Origin: Chrysoporthe austroafricana
Taxonomy: Eukaryota; Ascomycota; Sordariomycetes; Diaporthales; Cryphonectriaceae
DNA length: 64,000 bases
Reading direction: 5' to 3'
NCBI GenBank assembly: GCA_001051155.2
Contig: JYIP02000015.1
Location: forward strand, 310,001-374,000
Shown here: in pieces, positions 31,814 to 42,246 of the stretch
Layout: each line of letters starts with the position of its first letter
How positions within the stretch are numbered: position 1 is the first letter of the stretch
Program-made: the position numbers and the translations under genes
Notes under the pieces: generated by a model
The model's input: the letters and a program-made list of their open reading frames with translations, nothing else
Told to the model about the DNA's origin: nothing
Database searches by the model: none

Positions 31814-33785
31814 ATGTCTAAGAGAAAAGCCGACGAGATGACGAAGCCAGAGCAGAACGCCTGTCTCAGTACGTCCCATCCCAACCTCAGCCTCACTTTC
31901 TCCCTAACAACAACTTCACCACCGCCCCTCCAGCCCGCCCCTCCAGCATGGACAACGACGCTAGGGGGCAGAGTCCGCGGCCCGTGAGCCCGTGGAAGTC
32001 TCCCCCACGGGGACAGAGCAGCGCCAGAGCCGCGCCCACCCGCCCGGACTACCTGCTGGTGTCCTGCCTCATCCTCATCTACCTCGAGCTGTCCTGGCTG
32101 ATCCTAATGCTCCTGCGCACCTACAGTCGTCATTGATGGCTGGGGCGTCCCCTCTGCCGACTCCCCCAAGGACGGCGATGCCATCACCAACGCCAAGACC
32201 CCCGTCATGGACGAGTTCGCCAAGTCCGCCACCGGCTACGTCGAGCTCGAGGCCTCGTCGCTGGCCGTCGGCCTGCCCGAGGGCCTCATGGGCAACTCCG
32301 AGGTCGGCCACCTGAACATCGGCGCCGGCCGTGTCGTCTGGCAGGACGTCGTCCGCATCGACCAGTCCATCAAGAAGGGCGAGTTCGCGAGCAATGAGGT
32401 GATCAAGAAGACGCTGGAGGCCGCCAAGAGCGGAAACGGGAGGCTCCACCTTTGTGGTCTGATCTCCCACGGTGGTGTGGTATGTCGCCCATGAAACACC
32501 GAGACAAAACTAGCGACGACCAGAGAGCTGACGCCTTTCGCCGGGATAGCACTCCAAGCAGGAGCACCTGTACGCTCTGCTCCGCGCCGCCAAGCAGGCC
32601 GAGGTCCCCAAGGTCTACATTCACTTCTTCGGCGATGGCCGTGACACCGACCCCAAGTCCGGCGCCGGCTACATGCAAGAGCTCCTCGACACCATCAAGG
32701 AGATCGGCATCGGTGAGCTGGCGACCGTCGTGGGCCGCTACTACGCCATGGACCGCGACAAGAGATGGGAGAGGGTCGAGATCGCCATGAAGGGTATGAT
32801 TCTGGGCGAGGGGGAGGCCAGCAGCGACCCTGTGGCCACCGTCAAGGAGCGGTATGAGAAGGGCGAGAACGACGAGTTCCTCAAGCCCATCATTGTGAAC
32901 GGCGACGATGCTCGCATCAAGGGTGAGTCTGCACGTCTGCCGTCCGTTTGCAATGCCCTCTGCTGACTTCGGACAGACGGTGACAACGTCTACTTCTTCA
33001 ACTACCGATCCGACCGTGTCCGACAGATCACCCAGCTTCTCGGAGGCGTCGACCGCTCTCCCCGCCCCGACTTCCCCTACCCCAAGATCAACCTCGTCAC
33101 CATGACGCAGTACAAGGTCGACTACCCCTTCGAGGTCGCCTTCAAGCCCCAGCACATGGGCAACGTCCTGGCCGAGTGGCTGGGAAAGCAGGACGTCGAG
33201 CAGGTGCACATCGCCGAGACCGAGAAGTACGCCCACGTCACCTTCTTCTTCAACGGCGGTGTCGAGAAGGTCTTCCCGCTCGAGACCCGCGACGAGACGC
33301 AGGACCTCGTGCCTTCCAACAAGACCGTCGCCACCTACGACAAGGCCCCCGAGATGTCCGCCGACGGCGTCGCGAACCAGGTCGTCAAGCGCCTCGGCGA
33401 ACACAAGTTCCCCTTCGTCATGAACAACTTCGCACCCCCCGACATGGTCGGCCACACGGGCGTGTACGAGGCGGCCCTGGTCGGCGTGGAGGCGACCGAC
33501 AAGGCCATCGGCAAGATCTACGAGGCCTGCAAGAAGGAGGGCTACATCCTGTTCATCACGGCGGACCACGGAAACGCCGAGGAGATGAAGTTCCCCGACG
33601 GCAAGCCCAAGACGAGCCACACCACCAACAAGGTGCCTCTCGTCATGGCCAACGCGCCCGAGGGCTGGAGCCTCAAGAAGGGCGACGAGGGTGTCCTGGG
33701 CGATGTTGCGCCGACGGTGCTGGCGGCTATGGGGCTGCCGCAGCCCGAGGAGATGACGGGAAAGAGCCTGCTTGTCAAGTCATAA
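31814..33785 (+). CDS. 2,3-bisphosphoglycerate-independent phosphoglycerate mutase
   Basis: Four exons: 31814-31868, 32127-32479, 32550-32922 and 32977-33785 (529 residues). Introns are 258, 70 and 54 bp, and all joins restore conserved sequence (NACL into IVIDGWG, SHGGV into HSKQEH, DARIK into DGDNVYFF). The enzyme interconverts 3- and 2-phosphoglycerate in glycolysis and gluconeogenesis, in the cytosol, using two Mn ions and a phosphoserine. The catalytic Ser76 lies in MGNSEVGH. Metal-binding signatures are VIDGWG (Asp22), DMVGHTG and TADHGNAEE. The domain order (phosphatase part, inserted transferase part about residues 90-320, phosphatase part) and the length are normal. An alternative start at Met9 (31838) would give a more typical N-terminus. 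The first intron is unusually long for this window. Confidence 0.95.
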
Positions 33786-34571
33786 GCCGTGACGCCATTT
33801 TTGTGATGCCTTAGTTGATTGGGGAGTATTGGCATGAGAGCGCTGGGGTTGGGGAGCTGGTCGTGTATACATGGCACTTTAAAAAGTAGACTGGATAGGG
33901 TGGGATCCTGCAATAGAAATAAATGTACTGAACCTCACTGTGGATCCTTTGCCGTACTTCTACCTCATTTTACGAGTTCTCTTGAATTCTCTCCCTTGTT
34001 CGATCGGGCCTCGCATCTTGCCACCGCCTTATCAGCTTCACGTGGCCTCCTAGCATAGCTTGTGCATGACCAAAGAGCAAGCTAAATCACACTCCTAAAT
34101 CCGGAGCCAAACAAGCAGATTAGACTTGTGGCGTGACTTTGAGCGTGGGCAACAGCTTACGGTCACACTGTTCGATGAGAACAGCCGTCATACGGTGTGG
34201 TTCGTCAACCGTCCATTTTAGGAAATTGTACTAACGCTGCTCATTGGTGAGACTTACAGGCAGGGGTCCGGCAATGTTATGTTGCCTCCTGCTACGCCGC
34301 CCTCGCTCCGGAATGATCAACGGTCTTACTGCTCGCGACGGACTCACGGACTGTGCGCGGCCCCGAAAATGAATAAAGGTTGGCTGAATGATGCGTTCTG
34401 CGTGGATGAGAGGGTAGGAATAAATAGGGACTGGAAGTTGACCTCAGGGCCTGGTTCCGCTAGACCTCGCTCCTCTTCTGTGTTGTGTAGAGAATTGGCT
34501 GTTCATCCAAGCCCAGGAGTCAAGACCGCATAGAAACCTTTTCTAGTCTACAAAAGGGCTCATAGGACACC
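33786..34571. other. Intergenic region
   Basis: About 790 bp between phosphoglycerate mutase and the dehydrogenase, both on the plus strand. It holds a 3' UTR and the promoter of the next gene. A short ATG frame near 34372 has no supporting feature. No gene is called. Confidence 0.45.
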
Positions 34572-35773
34572 ATGCCGGCCACAAAGACGAAGCCTCAGAG
34601 GCCACCCAAGCCTCCTAGCCAAGGTCTTGCAAGTGCATGGACGCAGTTCTTCCCACCGGAACCCGTGTTTACCGAGAAGAACATACCAGACCTCTCCTCC
34701 AAGGTAAGCCAGCTCCTCTAAAGCTTTTCTGACCCCCTTCCGCCCTCCTCTCAAGTGCGTGCTGGCTGACCCGAGGCGACAGGTCTACATCGTGACCGGG
34801 TCGACCGCCGGCGTAGGCTACGAGACGGCCCGCATCCTCTACAGCAAAAACGCAAAGGTGTACATCGCAGCGCGCTCCGAGTCCAAGGCTGAGCGGGCCA
34901 TCAAGTCCATCCGAGAAGCCCACCCTGGCTCCGAGGGCGAGCTGGTCTTCCTGCACCTCGACCTCGCGGACCTGCGGGTCGTGAGGCAGGCGGCGCTGGC
35001 CTTCCTGGAGAAGGAGGCGCGGCTTCACGTGCTCTTCAACAACGCGGCCGTGATGGCAATCGCGGACGAAAAGGGCGTCGAGAGGACGGCGCAGGGCTGG
35101 GAGACGCACCTGGGCGTGAACGTGCTGGGGACGTTCCTCTTCACGCGGCTGCTGACGCCGGCGCTCGTCGCCACCGCCCAGGCCGAGCGGCGGCCCGGCA
35201 CCGTCCGCGTCGTGTGGGTGAGCTCGTCGGGGCTCGAGATCGGCGGGGAGACCTCGCGGGGCCTAAGCACGGCGTACCTGGACTACTGGCCCGCGATGTC
35301 GCCCCTGGAGCGGTACGGGCTGAGCAAGGCCGGGAACTGGCTGCACGGGGTCGAGATGGCGCGGCGGCTGCGGGGCGACGGCGTCGCCAGCATCCCGGTG
35401 AACCCGGGCAACCTGGGCTCGGAGCTGTACCGCGAGTGGGGCTGTCTCCTCCGGACGCTGATGAGCGCGGCGCTGCTCAGCCCGTCGGTGTACGGGGCGT
35501 ACACGGAGCTCTGGGCCGGCCTGAGCGAGGAGGTCACCCTGGAGAGAAGCGGAGAGTGGGGTGAGTGGGACTTCTCAGCTTTTACACGTCACTTCGCGAG
35601 GCCAACTTGATGCTGATTAGAAAAAACTCCACGATATAGTGATACCCTGGGGAAGATTCTACCCGCTACGAAAGGACCTCCTCGACGCCACGAAGTCTGA
35701 GGCAGAAGGGGGCAACGGGCATGCGGCGAAGTTCTGGGACTGGACTGAGGAGCAAGTTCGTGAGTTCCTCTGA
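34572..35773 (+). CDS. Short-chain dehydrogenase/reductase
   Basis: Three exons: 34572-34703, 34783-35560 and 35640-35773 (347 residues). Introns of 79 bp each have GTAAGC/GTGAGT donors and GCTGAC/GCTGATT branch sites. The joined ends read DLSSK-VYIVTG and GEW-VIPWGRFYP. The NAD(P)-binding glycine motif is TGSTAGVG (residues 49-56), followed by an NNAAV structural motif, a catalytic Ser in VSSSG, and the catalytic pair Tyr222/Lys226 in YGLSK. The overall plan matches the retinol dehydrogenase/WWOX-like classical SDR group, which oxidises or reduces alcohols and ketones. The natural substrate cannot be told. No signal peptide or membrane helix is seen, so it is likely cytosolic or peripheral. 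No secondary-metabolite core gene is nearby. Confidence 0.88.
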
Positions 35774-36039
35774 AGACCCGTGGTTGCCGTGGCAAGACTC
35801 GGATCCCTCAAGACAGGTGAAATGTACAACCGACTTCTGCATCCTATAACCATTGGTTGATTGCCGGTGACGCTTGTGTGCATATTGCGTGAATCACATT
35901 TTAAAGTGACTGCTTTGTACTGTGGAATACTGTAGACTCTAGCCTTGAACGGAAATGGAGTCTATATTATACTGCCTTGTAAAATGATCACGCCCGAAGA
36001 TCCTCCAAACGCGCTTCGTAGAAAACCTTGGAGAACACA
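35774..36039. other. Intergenic region
   Basis: 266 bp between the dehydrogenase and the small membrane protein gene, AT-rich, with no coding frame. Confidence 0.45.
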
Positions 36040-36277
36040 ATGCAACTTCCTAACACCCACAGCCCTCCGGCTGGCGGCTTTGTTCCTTCTAGGGGGCTTA
36101 CTGCTACCGACATATCATGGATCATCGTCTGCCTAGGTGCCGTCCTTCCATGCCTGCTCCTAATCTGTGAGCTTTCTCCGCTACCCAGGTGTTCCTCACA
36201 ATTACCATTATTGCTGATCCAAAATTACAGGTTGCTGCACATGGTGCTATAGAAGATCTGCTGAAGACCAAGACTAA
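36040..36277 (+). CDS. Predicted 57-residue single-pass membrane protein (two exons)
   Basis: A small gene assembled from splice signals: exon 1 is 36040-36166 and exon 2 is 36231-36277. The 64 bp intron has a GTGAGC donor, a GCTGAT branch site 17 bp before the acceptor, and ACAG. The first exon starts MQLPNTHSPPAGG and leads into one hydrophobic helix (ISWIIVCLGAVLPCLLLIC). The second exon supplies Cys-Cys-Thr-Trp-Cys-Tyr-Arg-Arg and a short acidic tail before TAA. The sharp hydrophobic-to-basic change and the Cys cluster at the membrane edge, as in palmitoylated proteins, support a real product. The intron maintains frame exactly across a split Cys codon. No family is recognised. The next gene downstream also encodes an N-terminal single-pass protein. 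Confidence 0.45.
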
Positions 36278-36615
36278 GAGCTAAGGAAATTAAGATATTC
36301 AATTCATTGTCTTGATAGACATCATTTGCTTTGTTCTGAGGTATCAAACGTAATATCCCTGATTTCTTTATCCAGTCAGCGTCACAGGCTCATCTAGCCA
36401 AGGCCTCTTTCGTCAGTCCCCCATGGCACAAGGCTATTGTTATGCCGCAGCTGGGCACACCTGTATGTAGCCCATAAATACGGAAGCTTTCCTGGCCTTT
36501 ACTGCGATCTTGCTGGACACAGATTCACACAGGCAAGCAGTCTGTACTTTGAGATATTTTCTGGTAGACATCTCGAGTGCACGGGTGCCGCCAACCTTAC
36601 GCAATCATCAACACC
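36278..36615. other. Intergenic region
   Basis: 338 bp between two genes for single-pass proteins, both on the plus strand. It is AT-rich and holds leader sequence for the next gene. Confidence 0.45.
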
Positions 36616-37404
36616 ATGGACTCTTATTCAGAGATCGACATAGGTACCTCATCGAAGCCCTGGGCCATCGTCGCCGGCGTGTTTATCTTACTCTCCGTTG
36701 TCCTTCTTTTTATTAACGGGCTCATCGTGCGCTACCTCCTCTTCGCCAGGCAGAAGAGGCGTGCGGCCGCCCAGAGGGACATCGAGCTCGGCTGTTGGCC
36801 CCGGCCCACCAACCCCCATTCGTTCGGGAGCTCGGCCTGGCACACCCACGCGGACGAGCAGGCCTCAAAGGCCGAGCAGGACGCGCTCGAGATCGCCAGC
36901 CTCCAGGCGCAGGTGGGCATGCTCGAGGAGGCGGCCGAGAGCCTCAGCAGCGCGGTCGAGCTGGCGGAGGCGCGGAACAAGCAGCTGCAGCAGGACCTCG
37001 CGGACGAGCGGCGCAGGCACGAGCCCATCGACCCCGAGATCATGCGGCGGGTCCTCGAGGACATCAACAAGCCGCTCGAGCGGTCCCAGAGCCCGTCGCT
37101 GCGGTCCCAGACCCCGGAGCTGCAGACCGGCAAGGTGCAGGGTATCATCCGCAAGAACTCGAAGAGGAGCCCCGGGAGGACGCTCCAGCTCGAGCACACT
37201 GACACTAGGGTGACATTCGAGTCTGCTACGGTTGTGAATGATTCTGACCTCGACGACCGGTTTACCGACACTGACGATGAAGCTTCGGTTGATGGTAAGG
37301 ACGCTGTTGATGGTAAGTACGCTGTTGATGGTAAGGGCGCTGTTGATGGTAAGGACGCTGTTGATGGTAAGGACGCTGTTGATGGTAAGGACGGGCTGGC
37401 TTGA
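36616..37404 (+). CDS. Single-pass membrane protein with coiled coil and C-terminal hexapeptide repeats
   Basis: 262 residues from the ATG at 36616 (context ACACCATGG). The N-terminus has one membrane helix (about residues 18-42, PWAIVAGVFILLSVVLLFIN) followed by a basic stop-transfer patch (RQKRRAAAQR). A coiled coil follows at about residues 85-135 (LEIASLQAQVGMLEEAAESL). A charged, Ser/Pro-containing stretch comes next. The tail is six copies of a VDGK(D/Y/G)A hexapeptide encoded by an 18 bp tandem repeat. No family is recognised. The topology suggests a type II or signal-anchor protein with a cytoplasmic coiled coil, perhaps a tether. Each repeat contains GGTAAG, a donor-like sequence, so the C-terminal end could be altered by splicing. 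Confidence 0.7.
   Translation: MDSYSEIDIGTSSKPWAIVAGVFILLSVVLLFINGLIVRYLLFARQKRRAAAQRDIELGCWPRPTNPHSFGSSAWHTHADEQASKAEQDALEIASLQAQVGMLEEAAESLSSAVELAEARNKQLQQDLADERRRHEPIDPEIMRRVLEDINKPLERSQSPSLRSQTPELQTGKVQGIIRKNSKRSPGRTLQLEHTDTRVTFESATVVNDSDLDDRFTDTDDEASVDGKDAVDGKYAVDGKGAVDGKDAVDGKDAVDGKDGLA
37288..37395. repeat. 18 bp tandem repeat inside a coding region
   Basis: Six copies of GTTGATGGTAAGGACGCT, three of them (copies 1, 4 and 5) identical and the others differing by one or a few bases. It encodes the hexapeptide repeat at the C-terminus of the single-pass protein. In-frame unit size (18 bp) means copy-number change would not break the protein. Confidence 0.95.
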
Positions 37405-38680
37405 GCCAACACATTGCTCTGAGGCGGATGCCGGAGTTGGCGGTCAAGAATGAGGCTGGCTGTCGAGCCGTGGAACGGCTGGGATACTTTTGTCGGGCCT
37501 ATGATGACCAGCTAATTTGCCAATTTAGCAGTGCTAATGGTAAGGTAAGCCATCTTCCAGCATATTCCCTCTATCCTCATCTTAGCATAAAGTCTTTTAA
37601 ATGATCCCGAATATACTTAGAACCTAGCAGAGATATCTTATATTACTCAAGTATTTTTAAAGTATTCTTTAACTTCGCACACTGGCTATTCAAATCGCCG
37701 AAGCATCGATACAACTGAGTCTATCAATATACTCTCTTCAATCTCATCCCATACTTGTATAGCGAGCTTTCTTAACTTAAACAGGCTTGGGGCATTCGAA
37801 GGTGCCTTTATCCAAACTAGGTTGACTTTTAAATGCTCTCTTTCAGTGCCTTCCGCAGATAGCGAATAGGACTCAAGTAGGTCGATGTACCGGCCAGTCT
37901 AGAAGCTCAATCCCATTTTCGCTGCACCGAAGAATCAACTTATCTACTGCCTTTCGCTATATGAATTCTCGTCCTGTTCTAGACAGAGGAACACTTTGGT
38001 TTGGCGATGAGTTGAATGTTAGAGAGTTGAATTTCCTATAGTGGTGGGCGTGCGAAATCATTAAGCGCGTGTTGCGAAAATTTGGGACATTGCTCGTCAT
38101 TTTTGCTCGCCCACTGTTTTCTGAAATCGATACTGTGCTGTTCTCTACCAGAACTTTTCAAACGAATCTTTAAACAATCGTGATCGACAGCGTGACATAT
38201 CCTATACTGGGAGGTCCCAGGGAGGAGAAACGAGGGTGTTGCTGAATTGGCGCGTCGGATTGAGAAGAGATATCAAGGTCTATTGTCCAAGCGTAGAGCT
38301 GGCCGGACTATCCCGGAGGTGAGTTAAACGACTGGCATTGAGATTGTTGCACATACTAGTCAATCGTCAGCACCTGGCAGTCACAACTCACGCTATCATC
38401 ATCATCATCATAACAACTAAGCAACTCACTAGATGCAGCGACTTGAACCTCACAGTGCGCCGTGAGCGTCCTTCTCCAATCATCAAATTGTGACTGTGCT
38501 CTCCTGGAGATGACTCATGCTTCCAAAACCTTATAAAATACCCTAGAATTTCCTCCTCAGCCTCGTATTCTATCCCTCCAAAGAGCGCCACTAAGGGACA
38601 ACTGCAGCCTCCCACAGCCCCCGGCCCCGTTCAAGTAAGACCACGACACCACCCACCCCTTCCCCTCAAACTACAACAGA
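37405..38680. other. AT-rich intergenic region
   Basis: About 1.3 kb, notably AT-rich from 37600 to 38200 relative to its neighbours, with no coding frame. An ATC/ATG microsatellite lies at about 38396-38412. This could be a decayed insertion, but no terminal repeats were identified. Confidence 0.45.
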
Positions 38681-38938
38681 ATGAAATCCCTGCCAGACAG
38701 TGTCCTTCTTCTCTACCTGCTCGTCTTCGTGGCCGTCCAGGCAACCTGCCTGGGCGGTCTGATGTGGGCCTTCCACTACATGCGTGGGCTCGGGATCGAC
38801 GGCGACGGCGGGTTGGCATACGCCGTGACCGCGACCATGTGCGCAGCCAATATCGTGACGATGGGAATTGTGCTCGGGCCCTTCTTGCGGCATTGGAGCG
38901 TGAGAAGACGGAACCATCGGGAAGCAACGAGTAGGTAA
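38681..38938 (+). CDS. Predicted 85-residue two-helix membrane protein
   Basis: A small frame from an ATG at 38681 with two hydrophobic helices (LLLYLLVFVAVQATCLGGL and VTATMCAANIVTMGIVLGPF) joined by a short polar loop. It ends in a basic tail (RHWSVRRRNHREATSR). The positive-inside pattern is consistent with both ends in the cytosol. A 3' gap of about 200 bp separates it from the convergent SRO7 gene. No homologue is recognised. A small frame of this kind can occur by chance, so confidence is moderate to low. Confidence 0.38.
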   Translation: MKSLPDSVLLLYLLVFVAVQATCLGGLMWAFHYMRGLGIDGDGGLAYAVTATMCAANIVTMGIVLGPFLRHWSVRRRNHREATSR

Positions 38939-39145
38939 AGTGTAGCGTCCTAGAAGATCGTAGAGACTCAGAGCGGAAGAGCTCGCTCGCAAAAGACACA
39001 CACATATCTAGAGAATCTTGCAATGAAATTCGAGCTGAGGATCATCATTGAAAAAGCACAAGTCCGAGTAGTCACGCCTATAATATGTCTGAGCATAGAG
39101 CCGTCCGTCCGTCCCAAGCGCCATCCCACCCTAAGCAAAAGCACA

Positions 39146-42100
39146 TCAGAAGAATTTGCTCTTCAGACCACCCAGCACCATGTTTCTCTTCTGCTTCCCC
39201 ACAAACTTGCTCACGTCATCTGCCCAGCCCGAGCTTTGCTCCTCGAGGTCTCCCACGTTGTCCCCCATAATGCTCAGCTTCTCCGTCCTCTCGTTGATCT
39301 GCCTTGTCAGGTACTCTCCCCATCCCTCCTGTGACGTCCCCGCCCTCGCAGCAGCAGAGCTTTGCCACCCGCCCGAGCCAGAGCTCGTCGCCCTCGCGGC
39401 CTTCTCCTCCGCGGCGGCGGCCTCCAGCATGCGCTTGCTAGGCGGCCTGTCGGGTCCGCCGATGAGCAGATCCAGGTCCGTGGGCGAGACGTATTGCGTG
39501 CCGGACAGCCACTGCACGTTGGAGATGGTGGGGCGCGGCGGTATCACGGCCTCGGGGTTGACGAGCTTGTCGTCGTTGTTGAGATTGTCACGGCCCTGAC
39601 CAGTACCCCACACGGGTATGACGACCAGCTCCGACGGGCCGGCCCAGCCGATCACATCACCCGTGGAGGCGACGATGTTGAGGTTATTCCGTGAGGCGTC
39701 GAGCATGGGTAACGGCACTCGGTTGATCTCTTTCAAGCCAGGGAGGCTGAATGCGCGGACTGTGCCGTCACCGAAGGTAGCGACGAGGGCAGAGCCATGG
39801 AGCTCGAACTCGGCGACAGCGGCCGCACTGCAAAGAACGTCGTCGAAAGATTTAGACGCACCCTTGTGAGTGGCGGGCTTGAAGACACGAATCTCGGTTT
39901 GGGTCACTATGCGTTGTTAGATAGACAACAAAAAGGCAAGGGCGGATGAAATACTCACCAGCAACGAGGACCCCGTTGACATGCTGACCGTTCCTGAGAC
40001 CGCCAACAATGTTTGGTGTAGCTGCGGCAGTCTGACCAGTCTCTGCCACGATGGGACATAGAGCGACCACCCTGTCGCTGAGTGAGGCAATACCCGCGAG
40101 CTCGACAGAGTAACCATTCCCGGCCGGGAGCAGCTTGAATGTGACTACTTTACCTTGGTCTGTACCAACAAAACATGCGATACTGGAATAACTGTCATCA
40201 TCTAGGGTCATAATGCCAAAGTCGATCTTGACGGGATAGTCGGGGGTGGCAGTGGATTTGGAGTGACCCTTCAGGAAGGACGTTCTCTTCTCTTTCTTGG
40301 CGAAATCAGCCAGTGATGCCTGGAATATAATGGTTGGGCCACGGAGGTCGATAATGCTGAAGAATCCTCCTTCAGAACCGACAGCGACGAATCCAATATC
40401 CGAGACGGCAATTGCGGAAATCGGCCCTTTGGCCATCTCGTACAGCACGTATGGCTGGAGACCCTCATGTAGTGAGGGCTCAGCCCTTGACGTGATGTCA
40501 GACAAAGCACCTGGGTTTGGGTCCATCTCCTTGGCCTCGTCATGCCCAACTCGCGGATTTCCGCCCCACCGCCAGATGACAGCCTCGCCTTGCCGTGTTC
40601 CCGCCGCAAATTCCCCGGTGTTAGGGGCCAGATGCATAGCGGTCACATCGACGTCCTCATTCCTTCCGACAGCTCGGGCCATGTCGACCTGAAGCTGAGC
40701 GGTGTTCTCCATCTCGTCGGCATGTCCGAGGTCCCATAGACGGATGGTGCTGTCCGCATGAGCAACCTGGATGATGTTGCGCCCCTCGTATCTGCGCCTA
40801 GGCTTGGGTGCCTCGGCGCCCCCCTTCAGCAAATCCTCTCCCTTGTTCCGCTTCTCCGTCATGCCCAACCATCGGCCCCGATCTAAGGTCGAGATGACGA
40901 CTTTCATGACGAAAGGATGCACGAATGATAGGGAAGGATGGAGCTGGTTGGTCGGACTGATCGGAAAGCCTGAAGGGAAGCTCATGGTGATCAGCTCACC
41001 CGAAGAGAGGGTGACCATAACAGCAATAGGGTCCTGAGCACCAGCGAAGTGAGGAGAAGAGCGAGGCAATAAGCAGTAGTCTGTGACCTCGGTGCCCGGT
41101 GGTGTTGGGAGGACACTCTGGCGTTTGCCCTTGAGATGGTCTTCGAGGATCTGCCAGGTCGACGTGGCATAGTTCGGGGTCGGGCCAAGTTCCAAGAAGG
41201 TCAGGCCCTTTTCCGGCTCGTCTTCTGCCTGTCCGCCAGCGATCAGGAGGGCAGTGTCGTCCGGATTCTGTTTGCAGCACCACGATATCTTCACAAATGG
41301 CTGAATGAGCCTGGGCGTTGGTGCTGGGCGTACAACCTGGTCAACCTTGGTCGCGTACAGGGACCGGGCCATGACGATTCTACCGTCCTTGGGGTCCCAA
41401 AAGACCAGGCTTCCGTCCTCGTGCGCCGTGACGATAAATGTACCGGTTGGATGCCACGCGGCATGTGTGAGCCTCGGTCTGCGTACAGTGTCGACACTCT
41501 CGGCATTTCCACCCGGAGCACCAGGCTGCAGGACGTATTCGAAGAACTTGGTTGGCTGGTTCTGCTTGAAGGAGTAGATCGCAGCACCATGCGAATACCC
41601 TATCAGCAGCTTGCCGACATCGCGGGGGTGCATCTGCAGAGAGACCAGTGTGACCATCTTTGCCTTGGGGTCCTTGTTCCTCCAGAAGTTGGGTATCCTG
41701 AAGGGAGAGATCCTCCCCCGGTCCAGGTCGAAGGCGCTCACATCCCCGCTCGCCTGGCCGATGATGGCCCAGTCGAGCATAGGATCTGTGATCATGGTGG
41801 CGATCGTGCTGCCACAGGATCCACCGGCAACCCGCTTGGCGGTGTCGAGGTCCCATATCGTCAGCTCGCCCCTGGTGTCTAGGCTGATGAGCCTGTTCGC
41901 GCAGAACTGCACGCTCTTGATAGAGGTCTGTCGCGAGGGCACGAAGAACTTCTGGATGCGGTCTCGGGCGAAGACGTAGACCTGTCCATGGCCGAACTTG
42001 GACTCATTCGTTCCGACGGCAAGGAGGGACTGTACCGGATCGTACGCGAGACAGCTGTTCCGAGAGAGGGCTTGTCAGCTTCATTCAGTTCCCCATCCTC

Positions 42101-42246
42101 CCCGCCGCCGCCGCCTCGAGGACCGACCTGATCTGAGAGTTGATTCCGAACCGCGCCTGTTCGTCTGGGGCGAAGAGCTGGGGCAGAATGGTGGCAGACA
42201 GGTCCTTCTGCATGCCTGCCTGCTTCCCGCGCAGGAACGCAGCCAT
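39146..42246 (-). CDS. SRO7: Sro7/lethal giant larvae family exocytosis regulator
   Basis: Three exons on the minus strand: 42128-42246, 39959-42054 and 39146-39906 (991 residues). Introns are 73 and 52 bp. Joins read GINSQI-SCLAYDPVQS and GVLVA-VTQTEIRVF, with codons split cleanly. The protein has two WD40-type beta-propellers through the first roughly 900 residues, including LISLDTRGELTIWDLD, GTFIVTAHEDGSLVFWDP and STIRLWDLGHAD. It ends in an R-SNARE-like tail (QINERTEKLSIMGDNVGDLE). Yeast Sro7/Sro77 and animal tomosyn/Lgl bind the plasma-membrane SNARE Sec9 and the Rab Sec4 to control secretory-vesicle fusion and polarity. In filamentous fungi this fits tip growth. The length is close to yeast Sro7 (1033). 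No truncation is seen. Confidence 0.92.

Noticed and set aside
32403..33620. A 405-codon minus-strand frame opposite phosphoglycerate mutase
   Set aside because: The plus strand is a spliced, fully conserved enzyme here. The antisense translation is Leu/Val/Gly-rich without motifs.
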